Below, piece by piece: positions 1-9,564 of a stretch of DNA of 64,000 nucleotides. Numbering within the stretch: position 1 is the stretch's first letter; each line of letters opens with the position of its first letter. Origin of the DNA: Membranipora membranacea (taxonomy: Eukaryota > Bryozoa > Gymnolaemata > Cheilostomatida > Membraniporidae). Under the pieces are notes generated by a model, which saw only the letters and a program-made list of their open reading frames with translations, was not told the origin of the DNA and did no database searches. The stretch lies in contig OU612067.1 of the NCBI GenBank assembly GCA_914767715.1, positions 8,062,001 to 8,126,000 on the forward strand, given 5' to 3'. The position numbers and the translations under genes were made by a program.

Positions 1-663
1 GTCTAGTAAGTCTCTTATCTCTGAATGGAGGGCAGGATATTGTGTGCCTGGTTTTAGGGATATATCATTCCAATCAAAGCCAGGAAAGTTGAAGTCACCT
101 CCGGTTATGAAGGACTTGGGTCCTTTCGTACTCAGTTGGTTAAGAGATTTCTGTAGGTGAGTAGTGAAGGTCTTGTCGTCACCATTGGGTCGATAGCATG
201 CCGCTATAAATATATCACGGTGACCTACACATTGGATTTTCACCCAGAGGATCTCTGCATCACATTTGGTAGTTACCTCGGTGCTGGTTATCGAGGAATT
301 CACAGCAATCATGACTCCCCCATGTCTTCCTGTTTTCCTATCACGCCTGTAGATGGTGTAGGAGTCGCTCTCTGGCTCATTACTGCTCACTGAATCATCT
401 AACCAGGTCTCTGTTGCAATGATGACATCAGGCTTTGTGGTGTTCACCATGTTTACCCATGGACCCTTCTTTGCAACAAAAGACTGGCAGTTCACATTGA
501 TGATTCTTAATGGGCGACCGCGTTTGGCAGGTGGAGGTTTGAATTTACATAGGGATGATTGATGTATAGGAGAATGTTTGTCATCGAGTGAGTCAATGCT
601 AACCTCTGATGAAAAGCTAGCTGATTCTACATCAGTGATATTAAAGGGGCCATCAAACAGCAT
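1..663 (-). mobile_element. LINE endonuclease domain, CR1/jockey-like fragment
   Basis: Read on the minus strand, one open frame runs from an ATG at 661-663 to the window edge. It translates to an apurinic-type endonuclease (EEP fold), the domain that nicks target DNA for target-primed reverse transcription. Visible landmarks in order are INVNCQS (first strand of the fold, about 487-507), IIATETWLDD (catalytic Glu block, about 395-430), GRHGGVMIAV (about 310-345), AACYRPNG (about 185-210) and TGGDFNFPGFDW (about 70-105). No stop is seen over about 220 codons, so this copy is young or recently active. The reverse transcriptase half would lie left of the window. Upstream of the ATG the frame stays open to a TAA near 708. 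Clade assignment (CR1, L2 or jockey) is by motif style only. Confidence 0.88.
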
Positions 664-1020
664 AGCAGGTGAAGTTGTAGACTGATTATACTCCTTTCTA
701 ATGTTTTATATTTCTTCACAGGAAAATTAACATCCATGGACCTCATTTCTCGATGATTTTATGTCAATCTATTTACACCCCTCTTTCACAACAAAGTCCT
801 AGCTATACAGAGAGATGACAATTATTTACTTCAATTTATTGTTGCAGAACACCAAGCAAATTTCGGTAACTTTTGTACTCTCATGCTTATGATATTATGC
901 TAAAGTCTTGGGGTATGCTAATCAAGAAAGCTTCGCTAGACTATATCACCAGAAGGTACTGCTGTGATTAAATTTGGTAGTCATGAGTAAAGTTGATTCT
1001 AGGGTGATGTGTATAGAAAT
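664..1020. other. No gene seen
   Basis: AT-rich sequence between the LINE fragment and the tandem duplication. It could include the 5' part or ORF1 remnant of the LINE, but no frame is convincing. Confidence 0.4.
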
Positions 1021-1720
1021 TCAAGAGCGGAAATAAGCTGTATTCGAGTAAGGTGTCTGACGGATTGAGGGGTACTCCTTGGTCCAATGTACAACGATGG
1101 AGATATTATGGGATCATGTGATATAGTCCTGACACAAGCATTGGTACAACCGTTTCTCCGATTCCATAGTTGGTCGCATCTAAACAGACAAGACTCACAG
1201 ACTCAAAGAAATCGCACATGTCAACATACAGCACAATTTGATCAACCATGTATAAGCTTACTAAATAATCATTATGCCTAAAAATTCTTTTATTGCACCC
1301 ATAATAGAAACTCCCTCAAATTACAACAGGTATTCACTTGTATTGTATAATAATGTTGACAAGGAAGTTATCAAGAGCGGAAATAAGCTGTATTCGAGTA
1401 AGGTGTCTGACGGATTGAGGGGTACTCCTTGGTCCAATGTACAACGATGGAGATATTATGGGATCATGTGATATAGTCCTGACACAAGCATTGGTACAAC
1501 CGTTTCTCCGATTCCATAGTTGGTCGCATCTAAACAGACAAGACTCACAGACTCAAAGAAATCGCACATGTCAACATACAGCACAATTTGATCAACCATG
1601 TATAAGCTTACTAAATAATCATTATGCCTAAAAATTCTTTTATTGCACCCATAATAGAAACTCTCTCAAATTACAACAGGTATTCACTTGTATTGTATAA
1701 TAATGTTGACAAGGAAGTTA
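1021..1720. repeat. Perfect tandem duplication, two 350-bp copies
   Basis: The block starting TCAAGAGCGGAAATAAGC at 1021 starts again at 1371, a period of exactly 350 bp. The copies run side by side to about 1720. I found a single difference, C against T near 1313/1663 (CTCCCTC against CTCTCTC). A 64-codon open frame is repeated in both copies (1087-1281, 1437-1631) but resembles no protein I know, and I treat it as non-coding. Near identity means a very recent duplication, or an assembly artefact. Confidence 0.92.
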
Positions 1721-1964
1721 TCGCATACAGGTATTGCACCATTTAGTAGTAATTGCTTGCATTGCCACTTGAATAGTCACTATCAAAGTTGTGTCTCAAT
1801 TGTGAAGAGTTACCTAGTACAGAGATATTAGGTAGAAGATATAAAGATTTGGTATAACCAATAGCTTCCCCTAGTGTCTTATACTGTAGATTTATATTAG
1901 CATTCACTGACCCCAAGGTGAGTGAGAGACGATATTAGTAAATAAAAAACAACACCTAGTGAAG

Positions 1965-4900
1965 ATGCAGCTGCCTCAACCAAATACAGTGGCAGAAACA
2001 TCAGCAGCAGAGCATGCAACAGTGGAAAATGTGAATTTAGAAGCAGGGACAGCAGCAGAAACATCAGCAGCAGGAATATCAGCAGCGGAGCATGCAATTG
2101 TGGAAACAGGGGCGGCAGCCCCAGTGGAAGCACCAGCTGTGGAACTGATGGCTTCACCTGCAAATGCGGAGGATCCTGAGATAGCAGCAGCTGCTCAACC
2201 ACCAAGACCAGCAAATGATGATAAGTTAAACTCATCAGCTAAACACCAGATGAAAATGTAGGTTTTCTGCTGCATGTATATGTTCCATAACATTGATGCT
2301 ACATCGGTATCTAACAAGGAGTAACCCCCTGTATCTGACCCTCTTAGCTAATCCAATGGTTTGTCGTTTCAGTTTGGCCATCATACAGCTTGTGATATCT
2401 ATTATCTTAATCTTATTTGGGATCGTGCTCTTTGCTGTCTATGGCAGCGATGTTTACAGCAGCACTCTTGATTGGAGCGGACACGGAATCTGGGTCGGAG
2501 TGGTTGTAAGTAGAAATGTGACAACCAAGGCCCTTGAGAAGTCATAACTTGTGTTAAATGGCATAGTGCCTATATTTACTATGATTATGATACTTCTCCC
2601 AGCTTTCCCCAAAGTAAAACTAAGGAGAGGACATAAAATGCCAAGAACTTTCACAGTGTTTAGCCTGGCACTATGTTACCTCGGTGAATAACACGCCAAC
2701 AATGAAAACATTTGAATGCCTCAATCAAATACCACGAAATAGGAAACTTATCGCTTAATGGGCTGTTTTAGTAAAATATGTCGATCTAATGAAGGCATCA
2801 TATTGCATAAAAAGAGGGCACAACTCTTCATTTACATTTTGTCTCATTTTGTACTCATTGACATGAACATGATATAGGTTTACCTTTGTTGAACTGGTCG
2901 TTCAACATTTTATCACATATGTTTTAGTGGGTGATTGCTGGAGCGGTTGGACTAGCAGGTGCAAAAGATGAAACCAATTAAAGCAAAGTGAGATAATATT
3001 TAAGATTAACTAAGATGTGCTTCATTTGAATACCAGGAGTTTGTTTCCTCATCAAAAACTTAGTTTTTATTAAGACAATGTAGCTCTTGCAACGGCAGAC
3101 AACCTTACTTACTTAGATTAATTTTTTTCAAATATAACTAATGCATCAACTGATCGGCAACAAAGCAATGTATAACTGTTACAAATTCTCTCACTCAACA
3201 ATTCTGATTTTTAGATAGTTGCTGCAATGATCTTGAACATGTTTGCCATAGTGTTCTGTGTTGGTATGGCTGGATTCGCTTTAGCTGCAATCTTCATTTC
3301 GAATGGTAATCGTGATTGTTATCGTCAGGGATATCGGCGGGCCGAAAGTTACAGTGATATCCATTGGGACTGCAATTTAGAAGGTGTGAGTTATAGTATG
3401 CCAATTTTATATCTTTCTGCACCAAATTTTTAAATTTTCCAATTGTGGCACAGAAATTTACAAGAATTATAGCATATATGTGGTAAAACAAATTGAAGGA
3501 ATGTGTAGCTTGTCCACAATTTACTACTATACGAAATGGTAAGAATTATTGTTGAAACTTGTGACACATTCAGAAGAAAAGCGATCAACTAATAGAAAGC
3601 ACACTCGATTAAAAAACTAATAAACTATACTGATGTTCCCGCATACAGGAGACAATCAAAATACTTGGATTTTTGCATATTGGAAATCATGCCTACCGAT
3701 TGCAAACTGGAAGATATTCATAGGCTTTACTACTTCATAATGCAATGTCCGTGATAAATCAACTGCAATAGATTATGATCAGACCGTTCTGGAGTGAATC
3801 AGATGGCTGTGAACTGTGTACAGCCTAGCCTTGTTCACGCAGCCACAGGGTTTTGGTTTTTTGGTTAAACCCGTGGCCGCGTGAACAAGGCTATGTACAG
3901 CCCACTACGGTGTATTACACTGTTAGAATAGGATACCAACAACTACACCAGGGCTTAATGGGCTACCCATTACATGGGGCTCATGCAGACCATCTACAGC
4001 CATAGGGCCCACCATGCCACTTGCCAATTTGGAAGGTTCTGTTACGCCCCAAACCTCAGGACTTGTCGATTAACAAATTAATTCATTGTGTATATATATA
4101 TAATTGTATGCAATCATGGGTGGACATACTGTAAAGTCTTCTAGTGTAGCTCATATATATTATGTTTGTTCAATAATTAATATATTGACCTATTATTACG
4201 ACAGGCAACCAACGCTGACGTGGCGCTCAACAGTCTTCTGCTGATCATGTCGCTGCTGCAGTTTGTGATCACAATATGGTGCTCTGTACTGTGCTGTCGT
4301 GCAGTTTGCAGATGCTGCAAAACTAAGGGAAGTCCTACGGTAGGATTTGTAGCTAGGCTAATAGTAAAGATAACAACTCTTTGTTCCCGGAAAATCATCT
4401 TGTTTCCTGTTCAATATGGTACGACAAATTTTTATGTGTCTGGGCTCTTGGTAAACTTAAATTTAATATTAGAGATTGCCTTTTCTATTGTTATGAGGTT
4501 GTAACTCCTAATCACATTAATGTCCAAAGTGACCAATAGCGAAACATATAGGTGACGACAATTCCACAAACCAAAATAAGACAATAAGTATATTTCACAA
4601 CTTCTCTCATGAAAGACTCCGATTAGTTGGCAATGTGGATTTATTTTGCCACACTATGTATTCATTAATAAGATGTATGACATATTGATATGATAAAATG
4701 TTAAATGCTTGAAAGATGTTCCGATTACGTTCTCTAAATAGACACAGTGTTCACACAATCTGCAAATGGGCTGTCTTTAAGACAAAGATATCTAGAGTTT
4801 GCTGTCAGATGCACTTGGGAGTTACTATATAATGCCAATCAACCTATCATATTCTTCTTTTTACAGGTAAACTACAATGGACAACCATTTACCTCGGATA

Positions 4901-5574
4901 TATTTCCGATCACTCAGAGGGCCAACGCCGTTCTATACTACACCTATCCTACCACATGTAAGTCGTACTCTCTCTTCAAATAAAAATCTTTTCAGATAGA
5001 GCTTTTGTATCATGATGGCGGTTATTGCAACTAGCGCATGTATGTACCTACTTCTCTTCATCCTCAGAAATATTCTCATTGATGAAACCGTGGTAAGGCA
5101 GCTATCACATTGGCATTATGAACACAGGTTGATGCTAGGAGCTAATTTTTTCAATCGAGGTTATCCTACTTAGGTGTAAATTGGTTTTTCTCCCCATCAA
5201 CCTATGTTGAGTTCTTATGTAAGAGTCTGCACGTAATCTTGTAATTTACAAAGTTTTACACTCTTATCTTAGACCCTACTGTAGTGAATCAGACAGGTGT
5301 ACACTTTCAACAGCCCAATACGGTGTATTACACTGCTGGATACGGATACCAACAACCACATCAGGTCTCCATGGGAAACCACTACCAGCCACATGCCGGT
5401 CATACAGGCTACCTACGGTCACAGGGCCCACCGTATTACCAAGCTCAGTCGGAAGATTATCAGCCTCCTCAGACCTCAGGCTCAGAGCCACCTGAATCCT
5501 CAGATCGTGAACAAGCCACAGGGTCTGACCAGGCAGTTGTAGACAGTCATTTAGGAAGGAAGGGTGTGGCTTAA
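1965..5574 (+). CDS. MS4A/CD20-like four-transmembrane protein, 7 exons, with an in-frame stop in exon 3
   Basis: Exons that splice in phase: 1965-2257, 2373-2505, 2928-2987, 3215-3385, 4205-4339, 4867-4957, 5273-5574. All introns are GT-AG with good donors (GTAGGT, GTAAGT, GTGAGA, GTGAGT, GTAGGA, GTAAGT), and the chain is 395 codons including the stop. Exon 1 encodes an Ala/Glu-rich cytoplasmic N-terminus with repeats of TSAAEHA type. Exon 2 gives TM1 (IIQLVISIILILFGIV), exons 2/3 TM2 (GIWVGVV then VIAGAVGLAGA), exon 4 TM3 and a Cys-containing loop, exon 5 TM4 ending in CCRAVCRCC, and exons 6-7 a Pro/Gln/Tyr-rich tail. One-exon-per-TM layout, the IAG-LG motif in TM2 and the Cys cluster after TM4 are typical of the MS4A family (CD20, FceRI-beta), whose members modulate membrane signalling. 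Codon 18 of exon 3 is TAA (2979-2981), so full-length translation would stop at about residue 159. Exon 3 is 60 nt with phase 0 at both ends, so skipping it keeps the frame but removes most of TM2. The first ATG is inferred: the frame stays open for at least about ten codons upstream. Confidence 0.75.
3795..4025 (+). repeat. Decayed copy of MS4A-like exon 7 inside intron 4
   Basis: From GTGAATCAGATGGCTGTG to AGGGCCCACC this stretch aligns with exon 7 (5283-5430): ACGGTGTATTACACTG, ATACCAACAACTACA-CAGG and CACAGGGCCCACC blocks match in order. The copy has stops (TTAGAATAG, GGCTTAATGG), so it is not a usable exon. It is interrupted by a 68-bp foldback at 3826-3893. Confidence 0.75.
3826..3893. 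mobile_element. 68-bp hairpin (foldback MITE) with 9-bp target duplication
   Basis: The left arm begins TAGCCTTGTTCACGC and the right arm ends GCGTGAACAAGGCTA. The arms extend about 24 bp with one or two mismatches around a T/G-rich loop. The element is flanked on both sides by TGTACAGCC (3817-3825 and 3894-3902). A 9-bp target duplication would fit Mutator-like or related transposases. Confidence 0.7.
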
Positions 5575-6336
5575 CAGACCCTTAATGACTGCCTACAGTG
5601 TTGATCAGCTGCCTGCACAGCAGTAATGGCTGGCTGCGGCTCTAACCAATCACAAACTCAAGGCTGTACAGTCTCAGACAGCAGGTTACCAATAGCCATA
5701 AGGATATTATATAACATCTGCGGTGTGTACAGCCACTCAAAGCTCAAGTTACGGTCAAGCTGTGAAGTAGAACTTCTTGATCAATATACACAAATCTATT
5801 CAGAAATTATATATGTTTATATTTATATATATTTTATTTTCCTTTTGCTTGTTCGGTTTCATCTGGTCAATGAACTTGGACTAGAAGAATGAGTACTGTA
5901 AAACCATTTTGCAATCTATTTCCTGACTATCATGTACTTTTTTTGTGACGTAACAATTTCCTCCTATACTGGTTATTACAAAATCTAGACGCTTGTTTAT
6001 ACCCTTTTCCACTTATTGTGTAATATAGTTATTGCTAAAATAGAATTACAAATAGAATTTTGACAATCTATATTGCTATATCTCCGTATATCAGCAATAA
6101 TAAGTCAAAATTGTCAACCCAATAAATAGTACAAATGTCAAATATTGAGGTCATAAGACAAATCCTGACTCATCCCTGAGTCATTAGAATGTCGGCTGAA
6201 AAATCAAAAACAAGGTAATCCTTCTAGATAATGTTCATTATGCCATTATTAACTATATTGCATAAATAATTTGTGCATTAGGTTCACTTAATACATATAT
6301 GTATATACTTCATTTGTGTGCATTCATCATATTAGT
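5575..6336. other. 3' flank of the MS4A-like gene, no further gene
   Basis: Probable 3' UTR and intergenic DNA. A candidate AATAAA lies at about 6121-6126. A TA-rich run (TATATTTATATATA) lies near 5815-5835. The open frame at 5626-5892 lacks any recognisable domain. Confidence 0.4.
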
Positions 6337-7496
6337 AGGGGGTGGCTCAGTTGGTTAGTTCCATCAGCATGCAAGTGTTGAATATCGTGGTTTCGAATCC
6401 CACTGCAGTCCATCAAATACTGGGGCTTGGTTGGCCAAAAGTGTGCACCGACCTGCCTGCAAACAGAGAGCAACCTGGCACATACATCATGGCCTAGCCC
6501 ATAAGGCATTAAATATTTCGCCGCCCATGCTCCGGGATGTTGCTTGTGGTGTTTGTTTGTTTGTTTTAATGTACACTCTTTATCCAAAGATGCTAACATC
6601 GAGATAAAAATGAATAATGAGATAAAAACCCCCTTGGAGAGAGGAAAAAGAAAAGACATAAGTTATAAAAATAATACATGCTAGGAAAAATAGACTGGGT
6701 TCTTCAGGATGGCCTTGCTGCACTTCGGTTCGTGATCGTTTGATGTATACATCGGTCTGACACTTGCTAACAGATCTCATCGGTCTTAGACTAGGTTTCT
6801 GATTGAGTTTGTATCTCAACGAATGATAGGGATTGCTCACGATTCGTGTCACATACGTTGAGCATACATTCCGTAGTGTGTCGCATAGAGTTGTGAGTTT
6901 CGCAGCTAAAAGTCTGTCAGTATAATGTTCGATGTCGTAGAAGATTATACGTAGAACAAATTTCTGGATTTCGTCTTTGTGATGGTCCACTAGAAATGGG
7001 TACCATGCAGGGGCAGAATAGGTGAAAGTTGGCAGTATTTGAGCCCGATACATCATAACAAGAGTATCTGTGTTTACCCCCGATTGTTTTAAGACCAACA
7101 AGCCATGGATCTTCCTGTTGGCAGATTTCCGGATCTCGGCTACATGAATATTGGACACTAGATGACTGTCAAGTGTCACACCCAGAAGTCTTGCACTCGT
7201 GACATTTGTGACAGACTGGTCTATATCCATTGAGAATTCGGAGTTCATGTTTAGCGATTTTCTGATAGAGATATTGAGTGTCATGGTCTTTTGGACATTG
7301 AGGAGCATTTTGTTCTGCGATGCCCAATCACTGCATTCTCTAATTAGTCCTTGTCCGACCACCGGAGGATCGAAGTCGACTGAAGATTGTGTACAGTTGG
7401 TGGCAGTGATTGCAGACTTGTCCAACGGATAATATGTTGTCGTGTCATCTGCATATTTTGTGACATCTGATTATAATCAACCCTTTTGTTAATCAT
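6337..7496 (+). mobile_element. tRNA-derived SINE, split by a nested LINE
   Basis: The 5' part (6337-6560) has a tRNA-like A box (GTGGCTCAGTTGGTTAG) and B box (GGTTTCGAATCCC, 6389-6401), followed by a body ending CGGGATGTTGCTTGTGG. The SINE 3' tail, GACATCTGATTATAATCAACC, appears only at about 7463-7485, after the LINE. A second copy at 45604-45845 is uninterrupted and shows that the two parts belong together. Confidence 0.7.
6562..7470 (-). mobile_element. 5'-truncated CR1/jockey-like LINE, reverse transcriptase C-terminal half
   Basis: Minus-strand translation begins at VTKYADDTTTYYP (about 7430-7468), the catalytic YADD box of reverse transcriptase. It continues without a stop for over 280 codons through LLNVQKTM, ARLLGVTLDSHL and ILPTFTYSAPAWYPFL, the usual thumb and C-terminal order in CR1/jockey-type LINEs. 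The last 30 or so codons are hydrophobic and may be 3' UTR read-through. The 3' end is a CAAA microsatellite (TTTGTTTGTTTG on plus, 6556-6568), a typical tail. The 5' end is truncated exactly at the YADD region. Confidence 0.88.
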
Positions 7497-7921
7497 TTTA
7501 TTTAACTTCTGTTGGTTTGGTGCAATTTTAATACTGCTGGCTTGCGAACCATTGGTCTAAACTTTCTCATCATAAAAAACCTGATTTACAATCCTCTGAA
7601 ACAAGGAGCAAGATTGAGTAATTTTGACAATGTTATGAAACAACGCAATAATTGCAATACAGTGGACCATTAAACCTAAGTCTTCAACACTTAAATCTCA
7701 CAATGCAAGGGAAACTAGGGATCAGAATGGTATGCATTGCAAATGTGACATAGCTGTGAGTGAATAACACAATAAGTTTATCAAAGAAACTTTGCCTGAG
7801 AAGCTCAAATACAGAAATTTCAATTTATCCAGTTATTTTTAGAATCTATAGACAGTTTTCTGAGCTCCGATTTAGGCCTCAATTAGGTGGTGTCCTCTCT
7901 CCAGTTTGGTACTTTTAACCC
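7497..7921. other. No gene seen
   Basis: AT-rich intergenic sequence with no domain-bearing frame on either strand. Confidence 0.4.
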
Positions 7922-8287
7922 ACGCCGCATAGGAAAAACGTGCTGAAAAGAGGGTGATCTTGAAAACCGCTTATGTTAGGATAAACATGATTTTTGATTC
8001 AAAATCTGCACCATTGGAAACTGATAGGGACATAGTTTGGGAAATAGTTTTGGTATTCGGATAGTCAATTATATCAGTTTCTGCCAGTTTTGCGAGCAAA
8101 TTTCATGGAAATTTTCATTAATTTTGTCACTAAAATTAAGATTTATCAACATTCAAGCCTCCAATGATTTGGAAACCCTGTCTCAGAGGGTTTTCAATGT
8201 TGCAGATTCTGAATCAAAAATCATTTTTATCCAAACATAAGCAATTTTCAAGATACCCTCTTTCAGCACGTATTTTCCTATGCAGCA
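7922..8287. mobile_element. Inverted-repeat element, arms about 95 bp
   Basis: The left arm (about 7922-8020, GCCGCATAGGAAAAACGTGC onward) is the reverse complement, with mismatches, of the right arm (about 8190-8287, ending GCACGTATTTTCCTATGCAGC). Shared inner blocks include CTTATGTTxGGATAAA and GATTTTTGATTCA. A spacer of about 170 bp separates them, and no transposase is present. This is a non-autonomous MITE or foldback element. Confidence 0.75.
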
Positions 8288-8860
8288 TGTGTCTACTTTA
8301 TTTTCATGTTTAATTCAGCAACTGTTCATTATGCGCCATCTCACTGTCTGAATGGCTCTGGCAATGTGATAATTATCATGTAAACTTTGAAATATTAGAG
8401 AGGCTGCAGGATCTGTACGGGAACGTGAGATACGAGAAATTCTTGGTCACTGGAAACCATTTTGTTCAGGTTGCTTGTGTGGTATTTTCTACACAGTGAC
8501 CTGTTTTTGATTATTTACCGCTTCTTAGAAGGATTATCAATTTGTGATATATTTTGATTGGATTAGTTATTGACAGAATCAATGCAATACATTGCTAATT
8601 GTTTGAGACGCTCAACTGCTGTCGATGTATGAATTGTCATACTCGTCACGGCGCTTGTTCTACATTACCATCATGCCTGTATTGATGCTGCTGTGAGTAT
8701 CTCTAAATTGTTAAGTACAATTTTCAGGCATCACCGGACTAGCATATTCTTTAATATCTGTATGCGCTTCAAAGCTCTGTGGCTAGACTAGATTAATTTC
8801 ATATTGTATAAATGTGTTAATATCAGCCCAGGCGATGATCACTCTCCTGCATTACAGAGT
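8288..8860. repeat. Older array spacer, no gene
   Basis: From about 8640 this aligns with 32580-32700 and 51535-51665 (shared block CATCATGCCTGTATTGATGC). It appears to be the truncated 5' flank of a lost array gene to the left of lec1. Confidence 0.5.
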
Positions 8861-8862
8861 TC

Positions 8863-8914
8863 TTCCATTGTAGGAATTCAAGTGTATTTCAACAATGGAA
8901 TCACTCTCCAGGGA
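8863..8914 (-). promoter_or_regulatory. Conserved inverted SOX-like site pair (array copy 1)
   Basis: TTCCATTGT (8863-8871) and ACAATGGAA (8892-8900) form an inverted pair, followed by CTCTCCAGGGA (8904-8914). The same arrangement lies upstream of lec1 and lec2 first exons and in their duplicates. CATTGT/ACAATG is the SOX-family core. Function is inferred from conservation only. Confidence 0.3.
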
Positions 8915-9564
8915 CTCATAAAATTGGTTTAATCTGGAACAAATTTTACGTCTTGATCAATTATTGTCAACCTACACCATCACACTCTCGCTGTCTTATG
9001 ATATGGTTTGGTTTATTCTATTGTGTGTTAGGTTACCTGTTATATACTGATATATTGTGTGATGGTTATTTTATGATTAACACATAACATAAGAATCGTT
9101 TGTGGAAATAATTTGCCCAATTCAAAATATTTTTTGACATCCCACGTGTAACTATTTTCTATCACACCAATAAAACTGATACTCTGTCCCATGCATATTG
9201 GTGTTAGCGTTACTGTCTCTAAAAACAGAATCAACCAGAGCCACTTAGTCTACCTATCTCAAACTGTGAACTCTCTTCTTTCTTCTGTAATTACTACATC
9301 ACTAAAGACTCTACATCGGCTTTATTTTTATATCTGAGTTGTTTAAAACTATAACGGAAAAATGTATCTCATTTAGCAGAGTTTAAGATGTAAGTTCAAG
9401 GCATATCAATTTCCATATGCTTTGGACATGTAGAAAAGTTCCAAGTTCTATAATCACCTCTCCTATTTAATACACAAGGTGAAACAGTTATTATAAAATT
9501 ATCAATAAAGGTCAAGCACTGACAGCAAATAATATAATATATAACAAATGTACAACAATTGGAT
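8915..9564. other. Spacer, no gene
   Basis: Homologous to 51800-52440 in unit 2 (shared CACGTGTAACT/CATGTGTAACT and AAGCTGATACT blocks). No frame is conserved. Confidence 0.4.

Noticed and set aside
1087-1631. Two identical 64-codon frames in the tandem duplication
   Set aside because: They are open only because the 350-bp unit is duplicated. They have no domain, no splice context and no signal peptide.
6327-6659. Minus-strand 110-codon frame
   Set aside because: It runs antisense through the SINE and the LINE 3' tail.
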